Assembly (NCBI RefSeq): GCF_026130165.1
Contig: NZ_JAIHOM010000008.1
Coordinates: forward strand, 1-64,000
Origin: Spirulina subsalsa FACHB-351
GTDB lineage: Bacteria > Cyanobacteriota > Cyanobacteriia > Cyanobacteriales > Spirulinaceae
DNA length: 64,000 nt
Direction of reading: 5' to 3'
Numbering within the stretch: the first letter of the stretch is position 1; every line of letters starts with the position of its first letter. The notes under the pieces were generated by a model. The model worked only from the letters and a program-made list of their open reading frames with translations. It was not told the origin of the DNA and did no database searches. The position numbers and the translations under genes are program-made. Shown here in pieces: positions 45,208-53,885 of the stretch.

Positions 45208-48054
45208 ATGCTCATGGTGTCTTCTGCTGAAATTGTCCCCTTTTTAAGCCGTCTTCCCCCTTTTGACCGCTTGCCAATGCCAATCTTGGACGGTTTAGCG
45301 GCGGTTTGTCGGGTTCAATCCTATGGGGAAGGGGATTTTATTGATCCCCATTTTATACAAATTCTCTACCAAGGGACAATCCAACTCTGTGGTCATGATC
45401 CCCTCACGGAGCAATCGGTTCCGTTAAGGGTACAGCAACGGGGGTGTTGTTGGGGGTGGTTGGAGCTTTGGGGAGGGGTAAGGTATGAAGAGGCGATCGC
45501 AACGACTGCCGTTTTGACCCTCGCTATACCCCCGGATGCCTTTTTCCCCCTCTTCTCCCAATATCCCCCCTTTGCGGCGTATTTCCAGCAACAGGTGAGG
45601 GAGGGGGAGGTGTATTGGTGTTTACGGCACTATTGGCAGTCGGAAGAACTTTCCCCTCTCACGTTGGCGGAGTTTGTGGGGCAAATTTCCCCTCAAACCT
45701 TGGTCTACCACTGTCCTCCCCATGTTTTTTCGGATTTAGCTCCCGAGGGGAGTTGGTTTGTCACGGGGGGAGCGGTGGCCTCGTTAACAGATCGTTACAC
45801 CCCCTATTCTGACCTTCCCCTCCCCTTGGAAATGGGGGGACTTGTATCGGAAGGGGAGGTGCGTTTATTGAATTTTCCCTTGCCCTTGACTCCCCCTCGC
45901 CCCTCCTATCCCTTCGTCAGTAGTACCGGGGGGGCGGTGGAAAATGCGATCGCCTGTTTTGAAATGGTAGCCGATTATTTCGGGGTAGCCTGTCCCCGAG
46001 AACCCTTAAAGCGGGTGCTAGAGGCCGCGTCCCAACGTCGGGATCTGTCTTGGTCTTTCTATCGTGCGATCGCCCAACGTCTCGGCCTTACCCCCACTCT
46101 CCTCACCCCCTCCCACTCCCCCCTCCCCCACCTCAAACCCCCCGCGCTCCTCTATTGGGGAGATCACCTGGCCGTTCTCTATCAAGTCGGAGCCACCATT
46201 ACTCTGGCTGTTCCTCCCGTTGGTTTATTAGAGTATTCCCCCCAAGAGTTTCAAAGTAACTGGAAACAGCAACGACACCAGCAAATCCTCTCTTTAGAGT
46301 CCCCCTCCCATCCCTCCCCTTTAGGTTCATTAAAACAGTTACTCGGTCAGCAAATTCAACAGCATTTTACCCCCTTTTTCCTCCTGCTCTCACTCAGTCT
46401 CATCAGCACCCTTTTTTCCCTCAGTCCCCCCATTATCCTACAAATCCTCATTGATCAAGTCTTTTTTCAACAACGGCTTGCTGCCCTCAACAGTTTAGCC
46501 ATCCTCCTCCTTTTCCTCATCATCGGTCAGATCACTATTAATCAGATTAACCTAAAAATTTGGCGCGCCTTTGCCCATAAAATCAATCAGAAAATTCTCC
46601 GCTTTCTGTTTCAGCATTTTTCAGATTTTTTTCAATCTCCCCTTGACAAAAACAAATTAGGTGAGGTATTATATAATGGGAAAAGAGTGTCACTTATAAC
46701 CTCTTTTCTGGATAGTGAGTTAATCCCCCTCCTCCTCAACAGCAGTTTTTGCCTGCTGGGGGTAATTCTCCTCAGCTTCTATAGCATTTTTCTGACCCTA
46801 ATCGTTTTATTTAGTTTATTATTCTGCTTGTTGTTGAGTAGCTTTCTCTTCAGTGTAGCGCGGCAGTCTATAGACACCCAAAGCAACGGAGAACAACAAT
46901 TCCAGCAAAACTGGATTCAGTCATTACTCAGCCTGCAAATACTCCCCCCTTCTCTCCACCAACGGGATACCCTACAGCAGACAATCCAGCAACAACTCTC
47001 CCTCTCGTGGCGACAACAATTAAACCTACAACAGAACTTAGATTATACCCTAAGCCAACACCTCAAACTTTATCAAAGTATCGGTCAAATTACAGTGGGA
47101 GTTATCCTCTGGGTAGGTTCTCATCTCGTAGTGACCCAACAACTCAGCCTAGGACAATTTATAGCCTTTGGGTTGATTAGTCAATCCCTCTTTATTGCCC
47201 TCAGCCAAGGGATAGCAGTGGGGTATCAATGGCTAAAAAATGGACTCCCATGGCAATCTATTCAAGACACCACAATTTCCTCCTCTCCCCTCAGCTTAAA
47301 CTCCGGCAAATCTCCCCTTTCTACCCTTCACCATAGCCTACAACTTAAAAATATCATCCTCCCCCACTTTATCGACCTTTATCCGAAACAACAACCGATT
47401 AACTTTACCCTTCGTGCAGGAGAATGGTTAGGCATTACAGGGAAAAGTGGTGCAGGCAAAACCACCCTCATTCAACTTCTCAGTTTAGCCCGTCCTTGCC
47501 CAACAGGTCAAATTCTCTGGGATGGGCGAAATATTAACCAAATGAACCCCCAATTATTACACCATCATATTGCCATTGCGTCCCAAGAATTGCCCATCCT
47601 TCCCCACACCATAGCCGAAAACCTAGCTCCCTTTCAACCCCCAATGAACTTAGAACAAATTGAGGAAATTTGCCAAATCACCCGACTCCATCCTTGGGTG
47701 ATGACATTGCCACAACAGTATGACACCCTCTTAGGCAAAAATGGGTTACTTCCCTCAGAAGCGGAACAGCAAAAAATCATTTTAACTCGTTGTTTACTGC
47801 AAAATCCTAGTCTCTTAATTTTAGATCAAGTTACCCAGGCTATTGTACCAGAGGAACTGACGGAAATTATGCACAATCTGCGCTATTTTTACCCGAAGAT
47901 GACAGTTATTCTGGTTTCTCGCTATGCAGACTGTTTGCAGCACACCGATAGAATCTTAGTGATGGATTATGGGGCAGTTATTGAGGAAATACCACGAGGA
48001 GGGAATTCTTTTAAAGTTTTACTGCAATCCAATTCTACTAAAAGTTTGCCTTAA
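45208..48054 (+). CDS. HetC-like ABC protein: cNMP-like + C39-like + ABC with degraded ATPase motifs
   Basis: A 948-residue protein. N-terminal 150 residues look like a cyclic-nucleotide-binding-type barrel. Residues about 232-360 are a peptidase C39-like domain whose catalytic DCG motif is replaced (SSTGGA, 238-243), so it should not cleave leaders. Membrane segments follow (about 390-690), then a nucleotide-binding domain. Walker A is intact (GKSGAGKT, 745-752). The ABC signature is LPSEA (848-852) instead of LSGGQ, the Walker B glutamate is Gln (D873-Q874), and the switch histidine is Arg (R905). ATP binding is likely, hydrolysis doubtful. The repeat-protein gene and HlyD gene follow on the same strand. 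Domain order resembles HetC and cyanobacterial type I exporters. Confidence 0.9.
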   Translation: MLMVSSAEIVPFLSRLPPFDRLPMPILDGLAAVCRVQSYGEGDFIDPHFIQILYQGTIQLCGHDPLTEQSVPLRVQQRGCCWGWLELWGGVRYEEAIATTAVLTLAIPPDAFFPLFSQYPPFAAYFQQQVREGEVYWCLRHYWQSEELSPLTLAEFVGQISPQTLVYHCPPHVFSDLAPEGSWFVTGGAVASLTDRYTPYSDLPLPLEMGGLVSEGEVRLLNFPLPLTPPRPSYPFVSSTGGAVENAIACFEMVADYFGVACPREPLKRVLEAASQRRDLSWSFYRAIAQRLGLTPTLLTPSHSPLPHLKPPALLYWGDHLAVLYQVGATITLAVPPVGLLEYSPQEFQSNWKQQRHQQILSLESPSHPSPLGSLKQLLGQQIQQHFTPFFLLLSLSLISTLFSLSPPIILQILIDQVFFQQRLAALNSLAILLLFLIIGQITINQINLKIWRAFAHKINQKILRFLFQHFSDFFQSPLDKNKLGEVLYNGKRVSLITSFLDSELIPLLLNSSFCLLGVILLSFYSIFLTLIVLFSLLFCLLLSSFLFSVARQSIDTQSNGEQQFQQNWIQSLLSLQILPPSLHQRDTLQQTIQQQLSLSWRQQLNLQQNLDYTLSQHLKLYQSIGQITVGVILWVGSHLVVTQQLSLGQFIAFGLISQSLFIALSQGIAVGYQWLKNGLPWQSIQDTTISSSPLSLNSGKSPLSTLHHSLQLKNIILPHFIDLYPKQQPINFTLRAGEWLGITGKSGAGKTTLIQLLSLARPCPTGQILWDGRNINQMNPQLLHHHIAIASQELPILPHTIAENLAPFQPPMNLEQIEEICQITRLHPWVMTLPQQYDTLLGKNGLLPSEAEQQKIILTRCLLQNPSLLILDQVTQAIVPEELTEIMHNLRYFYPKMTVILVSRYADCLQHTDRILVMDYGAVIEEIPRGGNSFKVLLQSNSTKSLP

Positions 48055-48056
48055 GT

Positions 48057-48239
48057 TATAGCGTTTCTATTTGAGTTTTGTAATCCACAAGGGAACAGGG
48101 AATAGGGAATAGGGAATAGGGAACAGGGAATAAGGGAATAGGGAACAGGGAATAGGGAATAGTATACAAGGGTTATAAGGAGCTTGAAGTATTATGAGAA
48201 ACTTCTCTGAGAGTTGATCAATGATTTGGAAACGCTATA
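48057..48239 (+). mobile_element. Family A inverted-repeat element, complete copy
   Basis: Inverted ends TATAGCGTTTC (48057-48067) and GAAACGCTATA (48229-48239). After the left end comes ATTTGAGTTTTGTAATCCA, then a GGGAATA/GGGAACA array (48090-48160), then the core GTATACAAGGGTTATAAGG and AGCTTGAAGTATTATGAGAA. It lies three bases after the ABC gene stop and just before the repeat-protein gene. No protein is encoded. Confidence 0.8.
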
Positions 48240-48258
48240 TATAGAATGGGGAAACGAG

Positions 48259-48789
48259 ATGGAATTTTTCGTAGGGTGTTTAAGTTATCCACATCTAGGT
48301 TTAAATGTAGCTAGATTTTATCTGGGGTATCCTATCGATTGGATGGGGAGACTGTGTGTATGGTGTGTCGGTGTTCAGTATCTAGATTTAAATGTAGCTA
48401 GGTTTTATCTGGGGTATCCTATCCAGTGGATGGGGAGACTGTATAGATGGTGTGTCAATGTTCAGTATCTAGATTTAAATGTAGCTAGGTTTTATCTGGG
48501 GTATCCTATCCAGTGGATGGGGAGACTGTATAGATGGTGTGTCAATGTTCAGTATCTAGGTTTAAATGTAGCTAGGTTTTATCTGGGATATCCTATCCAG
48601 TGGATGGGGAGACTGTATAGATGGTGTGTCGGTGTTCAACGTTTAGGTTTAAATGTAGTTAGATTTTGTCCGAGATATTTTATCCAAGGGATTGAGATAC
48701 TATATAACTGGTGCGTCATTGTTCAATATCTGGGTGCAAGTTTAGCTGGGTTATATTTAACCCACCCTACACTGTTGATTATTTCCTAA
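48259..48789 (+). CDS. Tandem-repeat protein of 29-residue units, function unknown
   Basis: A 176-residue protein built from about five units of the pattern LNVARFYLGYPIQWMGRL then YRWCVNVQYL[D/G], one Cys per unit, rich in Trp, Tyr and Arg. The first unit starts at residue 15. Unit 5 has diverged strongly in DNA yet keeps LNVxRF, IQ and WCV, which argues for translation and selection. The frame is open 15 codons upstream, but that part is family A element sequence; ATG 48259 is preferred. The stop is 12 bases before the HlyD start, which has an AGGAGG site. No signal peptide or double-Gly leader is seen. Position suggests it is a partner or cargo of the ABC/HlyD pair. No known family recognised. 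Confidence 0.65.
   Translation: MEFFVGCLSYPHLGLNVARFYLGYPIDWMGRLCVWCVGVQYLDLNVARFYLGYPIQWMGRLYRWCVNVQYLDLNVARFYLGYPIQWMGRLYRWCVNVQYLGLNVARFYLGYPIQWMGRLYRWCVGVQRLGLNVVRFCPRYFIQGIEILYNWCVIVQYLGASLAGLYLTHPTLLIIS
48301..48735 (+). repeat. 87-bp tandem repeat, five units
   Basis: Units start at 48301, 48388, 48475, 48562 and 48649, each beginning TTAAATGTAG. Units 2 and 3 are almost identical, unit 5 is diverged, and a sixth trace starts at 48736. The period is a multiple of three and stays in frame with the repeat-protein gene. Confidence 0.9.
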
Positions 48790-48801
48790 CAGGAGGAAAC
48801 T

Positions 48802-50769
48802 ATGTCCGCTCCAGTATCCTTGCTCCTCAGCCAGATAAACAATGTAGAATATTTACAACAGAGCATAGTGACTATCTCAAATAGTCTCCCCTCTGATTTT
48901 AATATCACTCCTCCCGAGTTAATCACTGAGGGAACAAAAACCATAGCCAATCCCACCCCGTCACCAGAATTTTCCCAGAATCAGCAATCATTCCACACAA
49001 CACATCAATGGTTATGGATTAGCTTAGTCAGTACAGCTACAGGTTTAATGTTAATCTGGACTTATAAAGGGCGAGTACAACAGTGGAAATTGCAAACAAA
49101 CCTCAACTTGTGGGATAATACAATAGGGGAAGATGCAGTCAATCAACCCTTTTTAACTCAACCATTGAGCTTTCCTCGTAGCATTTCTTATGGGATTTTA
49201 ACCCTTATTACAATTCTCGCTTTTATAATAACTTGGTCATCTTTGGCGACTGTTGAGGAAGTGGTTTCTGCACCGGGAGAAATTCAAACAAAAACCCCTA
49301 TCCAAGACTTACAAACTCCCATCACAGGGATGATTAGTACTATCCATGTTCAAGAAGGGGATACCGTCGAAGCAGGACAGATTTTAATTAAGTTTGACGA
49401 TCGGCAAATTGTAGCAGAGTTAACAGCAATTGAACAACAAATGCTGTCATTACAAGCCCAAAACCAATTTTATCAACTCGCGCAACAAAATCTTTCCCCC
49501 GAGGAGACAAAAGCCAAAATAGTTGATCTTAAATTACCCCCACAACTGATTCCTTTAATTCAAGATCGCGCCCTTTTAGTCTCGGAAAATCAACTCTATC
49601 AGCAACTATTACGCCAACAAGGCGGGGATAATTTGCCCCCGATTGATCGTTTGCGACTACAAGTCCATGATACCAATTTTAGAACCCAAAAACAAACGAT
49701 TCAACTGGCGATTGCTCAACTGCAAGAACAATTACAACAAAACCGTCGCCAACAGGCTGAAACCTATCAAAAATTGGAACAGGAAACGGCACAATTGCGG
49801 CGAACATCAAATAATAATCGTGAGGTGTTACAAGCGTTACAGCGTCAAATTAATCAGGAAGAAGAGGTTTTACGTCAGAGGGAATCTTTACTCGCAGATG
49901 GTGTTATTTCTTCCTTTCAGTATGAACAACAACAGCAAAAAGTACGCGCACTGCAACAGGAGTTTTTGCGGCAGAGAAACCAACGAGAACAAGCTTTTTT
50001 ACAACAGATGCAGGGGGCGGAATACCAGCAAAATCGGCTAAAACAACTGCAAGATCAGGGGAAAAGTATCCAGTTGGCGATCGCACAATCCCAAAGTCAA
50101 GCCCAAAACCTAATCAGCCAGTGGCAGACAGCCTATTTAGATCGTATCGCTGATAATAGCAAAAGAATCGCCGAAATTGACCGCTATCTTACCCAAACCA
50201 TGTTAGCCAATCATCAGCGTTTAGCCATCCTCAGCCAACAGCAAAACACCCTCACACAGCAACTGGAACACCATACCCTCTATGCTCCCATTTCTGGCGT
50301 AATTTTTGACCTAAAATCAGTCAATACAGGTCAAATCATTAACCCCCAAAAAATATTAGGAAAAGTTGTCCCCCAAGACGGTTTTATGGTACAATTGAAA
50401 GTCAGAACTCAAGACGTTGCCCAGTTGCAAGAAAATCAACCCGTTCGTTTACAATTAGACTCCCAACCCTTCGCCCGAAAAAACTTACAATTCAGGGCAA
50501 AAGTAGAACAAATTGGCGCAGATCGTTTGCCCCCCAATGAATTATCCCCATTTGAACATTTTCCTGTGAGATTAAGTTTAGATTGGGAAAATTTAGATTC
50601 CCAGAGCAATTTAAATTCCCATTATAACAGCCAGCCAGAACAGAATAGTGAGCCAAAACTACGGTCAGGAATGACTCTAAAGGGTCATATTCAAGTGGGA
50701 GAAAATCAACGAGTCATTGAACTGGTGTGGGACTGGGTACGAAAAAAAGCCCAAAACTTAGAATTTTAA
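48802..50769 (+). CDS. HlyD-family membrane fusion protein
   Basis: A 655-residue periplasmic adaptor of type I secretion. An unusual N-terminal extension includes a possible first membrane segment (about 70-90); the main membrane segment is at about 130-150 (ILTLITILAFIITWSSLATV). The lipoyl/barrel-sandwich halves (PITGMISTIHVQEGDTVEAG and TLYAPISGVIFDLKSVNTGQ) flank about 250 residues of Gln-rich coiled coil. The C-terminal beta-barrel ends with GMTLKGHIQVGENQRVIELV. Strong ribosome site AGGAGG eight bases before the ATG. It likely acts with the ABC protein upstream; the outer-membrane TolC partner is not in the window. Confidence 0.92.
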   Translation: MSAPVSLLLSQINNVEYLQQSIVTISNSLPSDFNITPPELITEGTKTIANPTPSPEFSQNQQSFHTTHQWLWISLVSTATGLMLIWTYKGRVQQWKLQTNLNLWDNTIGEDAVNQPFLTQPLSFPRSISYGILTLITILAFIITWSSLATVEEVVSAPGEIQTKTPIQDLQTPITGMISTIHVQEGDTVEAGQILIKFDDRQIVAELTAIEQQMLSLQAQNQFYQLAQQNLSPEETKAKIVDLKLPPQLIPLIQDRALLVSENQLYQQLLRQQGGDNLPPIDRLRLQVHDTNFRTQKQTIQLAIAQLQEQLQQNRRQQAETYQKLEQETAQLRRTSNNNREVLQALQRQINQEEEVLRQRESLLADGVISSFQYEQQQQKVRALQQEFLRQRNQREQAFLQQMQGAEYQQNRLKQLQDQGKSIQLAIAQSQSQAQNLISQWQTAYLDRIADNSKRIAEIDRYLTQTMLANHQRLAILSQQQNTLTQQLEHHTLYAPISGVIFDLKSVNTGQIINPQKILGKVVPQDGFMVQLKVRTQDVAQLQENQPVRLQLDSQPFARKNLQFRAKVEQIGADRLPPNELSPFEHFPVRLSLDWENLDSQSNLNSHYNSQPEQNSEPKLRSGMTLKGHIQVGENQRVIELVWDWVRKKAQNLEF

Positions 50770-50790
50770 ATCATCCAAAACCCTATCATA

Positions 50791-50812
50791 GGGGTAATTC
50801 ATGAATTACCCC
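50791..50812. terminator. Perfect palindrome between HlyD and receiver genes
   Basis: A 22-bp perfect palindrome with half-site GGGGTAATTCA, lying between two convergent genes 22 bases after the HlyD stop and 18 bases before the end of the receiver gene. It can form a hairpin on both transcripts, so a bidirectional terminator is likely. No long T-run. Confidence 0.6.
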
Positions 50813-50829
50813 CACCGATCAATTTAGAC

Positions 50830-51510
50830 CTACCATTGCTTATTTAATAAGTTAAATTGATGGAGTAACTTAATATTTTCAGGAGAAAGTAATCGGCGTA
50901 ATTCAGTCGCCTGATTGAGGATAGTAATTTCTCGCTCAAACTCATCCTTTAGAATCTGTAAATAATATTGCCGTCGCTCTTGAGGACTGTTAGCTTCAAG
51001 CATCATAATCGCCATATTCACATTAGATAAAGGACGACGTAACTCTTGAGTTAAATTTTCGAGTAGGTTTTCTTTTGCCTCAATCAGGGACTCTAAATTT
51101 TTGAGTTGCTGACATAAAACTTGCACCCGATTCACCAGTTTTTCTTGCTTCTTCAAACGTGCTGCAATAGCCTCTAAAAGTTCCTGCGCACTAAAAGGCT
51201 TCGTCAAATAATCATCTGCCCCTAAATTCATCCCTTCCCGAATATCCGAATGATTCGCTTTTGCCGACAGAAAAACAAAGGGAATCATAGCCGTATTGAT
51301 ATCCGCTTGTAGAGCATTTAACACATCATAGCCACTCAGGTCTGGCATCAGAATATCACAAACAATTAAGTCTGGACTTTGTTGACGAGCGAAGTCAATT
51401 CCCTCTGCGGCGGAAGTTGTACGAATGACATCAAAACCTTCAGCTTGTAAAATCGTCGCAATTTGTTTACAAAGATGTTGTTCGTCTTCAATCACAAGGA
51501 TTCTTTTCAT
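50830..51510 (-). CDS. Response regulator with His-less HisKA-like tail
   Basis: A 226-residue protein. The receiver (about 1-122) is intact: phospho-acceptor in LIVCDILMPDLSG, Lys in YLTKPFS. The rest is a coiled-coil helical pair that resembles a histidine-kinase dimerisation domain, but the H-box reads LLENLTQELRRPLSN with Gln where the phospho-acceptor His should be. There is no ATPase domain. It can therefore receive phosphate but not autophosphorylate; it may dimerise or bind a kinase as a decoy. Convergent with the HlyD gene. Confidence 0.88.
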   Translation of the reverse strand: MKRILVIEDEQHLCKQIATILQAEGFDVIRTTSAAEGIDFARQQSPDLIVCDILMPDLSGYDVLNALQADINTAMIPFVFLSAKANHSDIREGMNLGADDYLTKPFSAQELLEAIAARLKKQEKLVNRVQVLCQQLKNLESLIEAKENLLENLTQELRRPLSNVNMAIMMLEANSPQERRQYYLQILKDEFEREITILNQATELRRLLSPENIKLLHQFNLLNKQW

Positions 51511-51819
51511 GTATGCTTCAATGGTGAAGGATCAGCGTTCACACCTCTATTACCCATAACCCATGACCGATAACCCTTGTTGAATCATGACGTGAGCAAG
51601 AGAAGTAAAATCCTCTGTCATGGTGATAACGAGGACTGTAACAAACTGTTACTTTTCCATTATTTCAGCAAAGTGTGAACATTTTGTAATAGAGTGTGAA
51701 AAAGTTGGGAAAGACTTAAGACAGTTCTTTTGTATTAGAATAAAACTCAATCCATCATCTTCACCTGCAACCTTAAGCTAGAGAAATCGTCCTCAATCTG
51801 AAACCTATTTTTCTCGTCT
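51511..51819. other. Divergent intergenic region
   Basis: About 309 bases between the receiver gene and the NAGPA-family gene. AT-rich; the inverted pair ACAAACTGTTAC and GTTACTTTTCC-like runs are not striking. Both promoters should be here. No gene or clear motif seen. Confidence 0.4.
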
Positions 51820-53751
51820 ATGCCTAGAAAAATCTTGTCTTCTCTGTTTTCCCAGCGCGCCCCCCTTTGGCTATTAGGGTGTCTTGTCTTCACCGTTACG
51901 GTTCTATTCGGGCATCCCATCCTTAAACACCCGCCTCTCCTTGCCCAAACGGTGAACAGTGCAGAGGTTCTCCCCTCTCCCTTACCCCCCATCGCCCCTC
52001 CTGCCAACTTATCCATCACCCAGCAAGGGGAACAACTGACCTTAAACGGTAGAACCTTTACTGCCCCTTGGATACAGTGGCAAGATGGCCATACCCTACA
52101 CACCGCTTTAAGTGATATGGCTGTGTGGCAGGTGTTAGGGGTAGAATTGCTCAGTACAGAAGATCCCACTAAACAGCCTGTCGCCTGGTTTAGCCACAGG
52201 GGATCTAACCCCCTCACCCTCAATGCGACGCTCCTCAATGCCTATCGTTACTTGGACATTACCGAGATTCTTAATCAGGTCAATAGTACCAGCCAAACCC
52301 AAGGCAATACCCTAAACCTGACCTTTCCACCGGCCCAAGTGCAGGACATTCAAGAAGTGGAACAGGGCGATCGCAAACAAATCATCGTGCAGTTAGATCG
52401 TCCCACCTTCTGGCAAATGAGCCAAAACCCCACAGAAGCGGTGATTATGTTAGAAGGGAGCATCCAAGCGCGTCATGAGACTCCCACCGAGGAAGAACAG
52501 CCTAAAAACCTGTTTGATAAACTGCAAAATATCCTCACCACCCAAGGAAACGGCACGACACCTCCTCCACCGGAAATTAAGCCCTTGCTGTCTAAGGTAG
52601 AAGGCACAGATGGGCGACGGGGTAGACTATTTATTAACCTGCCTGCCAATCATCAGGTTAATCTATCGTCTCTCTCCCAACCAAACCGTTTAATTGTCAA
52701 TGTCACCCCAGAGGGCTTAGTGGAACGTGATATTGTTTGGGCGCCTGGCATCCGGTGGCGACAGACTTATATTCCCTTGGCAGAGAGTCGTTTTCCCATC
52801 TCTGCATTGGAATTTGATGCTCGGAATCCTAAAATTGCGCTGCGTCCTATTTGGGGGAATCCGCCCTCCATGATTGGTACAGATCCCTTGATTACCATGG
52901 GGCGACAATGGCAGGCGTTTGCGGCGATTAACGGAGGCTTTTTTAACCGGGATAATCGTTTACCCTTGGGGGCGATTCGACGGGATGGTAAGTGGTTTTC
53001 TGGGCCAATTTTGAACCGGGGGGTGATTGCTTGGGATGACCGGGGGAACGTAAATATCGGGCGGTTGTACTTACGGGAAACCTTGGTCACAGGCGATCGC
53101 CAACGTCTCAATATCCCCTACCTTAACAGTGGCTATGTACAGGCCGGACTAGCCCGTTATACTCCCGAATGGGGCAACAGTTACACCCCCCTGACCGATA
53201 ACGAAATCATTGTTTTAGTCCAGAACAATAGTATTACCCAACAATACAACGGCGGCCCTGTCAATCAAACCCCCTTCCCCATCCCCCGGGATGGCTACCT
53301 GCTCACCATTCGCGGTCGGGCCGTGAATCCCCAAATTCTCCGCCCCGGCCTTACCGTGACGCTAGAAAGTGAAACCGTACCCGCCACCTTTGCCAACTAT
53401 CCCCAAATTATCGGCGCGGGTCCCCTCTTGTTACAAAATCGGCAAATTGTCCTCAATGGTGAAGCAGAGCGGTTTAGTGCCGCCTTTAACCAACAGGCCG
53501 CTTCTCGGAGTCTCATTGGCATGACAGCCCAAGGAAAGCTGATTATCGCCGCCATCCACAACCGCACAGGCGGCCGGGGTCCCACCCTGCCCGAATTAGC
53601 GCGACTGGCCCAACAGTTAGGCATGACAGACGCACTTAACCTAGACGGAGGGAGTTCTACCTCGCTCTATATTGGGGGTCAGTTAGTGGATCGTTCCCCG
53701 GTGACGGCGGCTCGGGTTCATAATGGTATTGGGGTATATATTACGCAGTAG
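51820..53751 (+). CDS. Exported phosphodiester glycosidase (NAGPA/DUF2233) protein
   Basis: A 643-residue protein. The N-terminal hydrophobic segment (about 14-35; PLWLLGCLVFTVTVLFG) is a signal peptide or anchor. Residues about 80-300 form an AMIN-like beta-rich region (VQDIQEVEQGDRKQIIVQLD). The C-terminal NAGPA domain (about 360-643) shows FAAINGGFFNRDN, PQIIGAGPLLLQNRQ, and DALNLDGGSSTSLYIGG, the family's phosphodiester glycosidase signature. Relatives occur in exopolysaccharide and cell-wall metabolism. Substrate unknown. Confidence 0.9.
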   Translation: MPRKILSSLFSQRAPLWLLGCLVFTVTVLFGHPILKHPPLLAQTVNSAEVLPSPLPPIAPPANLSITQQGEQLTLNGRTFTAPWIQWQDGHTLHTALSDMAVWQVLGVELLSTEDPTKQPVAWFSHRGSNPLTLNATLLNAYRYLDITEILNQVNSTSQTQGNTLNLTFPPAQVQDIQEVEQGDRKQIIVQLDRPTFWQMSQNPTEAVIMLEGSIQARHETPTEEEQPKNLFDKLQNILTTQGNGTTPPPPEIKPLLSKVEGTDGRRGRLFINLPANHQVNLSSLSQPNRLIVNVTPEGLVERDIVWAPGIRWRQTYIPLAESRFPISALEFDARNPKIALRPIWGNPPSMIGTDPLITMGRQWQAFAAINGGFFNRDNRLPLGAIRRDGKWFSGPILNRGVIAWDDRGNVNIGRLYLRETLVTGDRQRLNIPYLNSGYVQAGLARYTPEWGNSYTPLTDNEIIVLVQNNSITQQYNGGPVNQTPFPIPRDGYLLTIRGRAVNPQILRPGLTVTLESETVPATFANYPQIIGAGPLLLQNRQIVLNGEAERFSAAFNQQAASRSLIGMTAQGKLIIAAIHNRTGGRGPTLPELARLAQQLGMTDALNLDGGSSTSLYIGGQLVDRSPVTAARVHNGIGVYITQ

Positions 53752-53764
53752 CACAATCTCCAGT

Positions 53765-53783
53765 CCATAGCCTTGAGCTATGG
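53765..53783. terminator. Small hairpin after the NAGPA-family gene
   Basis: CCATAGC (53765-53771) and GCTATGG (53777-53783) form a 7-bp stem with a 5-base loop, 14 bases after the gene. The following GGCTGGAAATGCC can form a second small stem. Terminator function is tentative because there is no T-run. Confidence 0.4.
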
Positions 53784-53885
53784 CTGGAAATGCCAGTTTT
53801 TCGCAGGCAGATTTTGGGGAAATTGGAGAACAAACTCGCTTCCCTCTCCCAAGCGCGAGTTCACAGTTACAGTGCCTTCCACAGC

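Noticed and set aside
45208-48054. Calling the ABC protein HetC and inferring heterocyst formation
   Set aside because: Domain order is similar, but motifs are degraded and no heterocyst genes are in the window; similar proteins occur in non-heterocystous strains.
48214-48258. Earlier start for the repeat protein at 48214
   Set aside because: The first 15 codons are translated from the end of a family A element; the ATG at 48259 removes that part.
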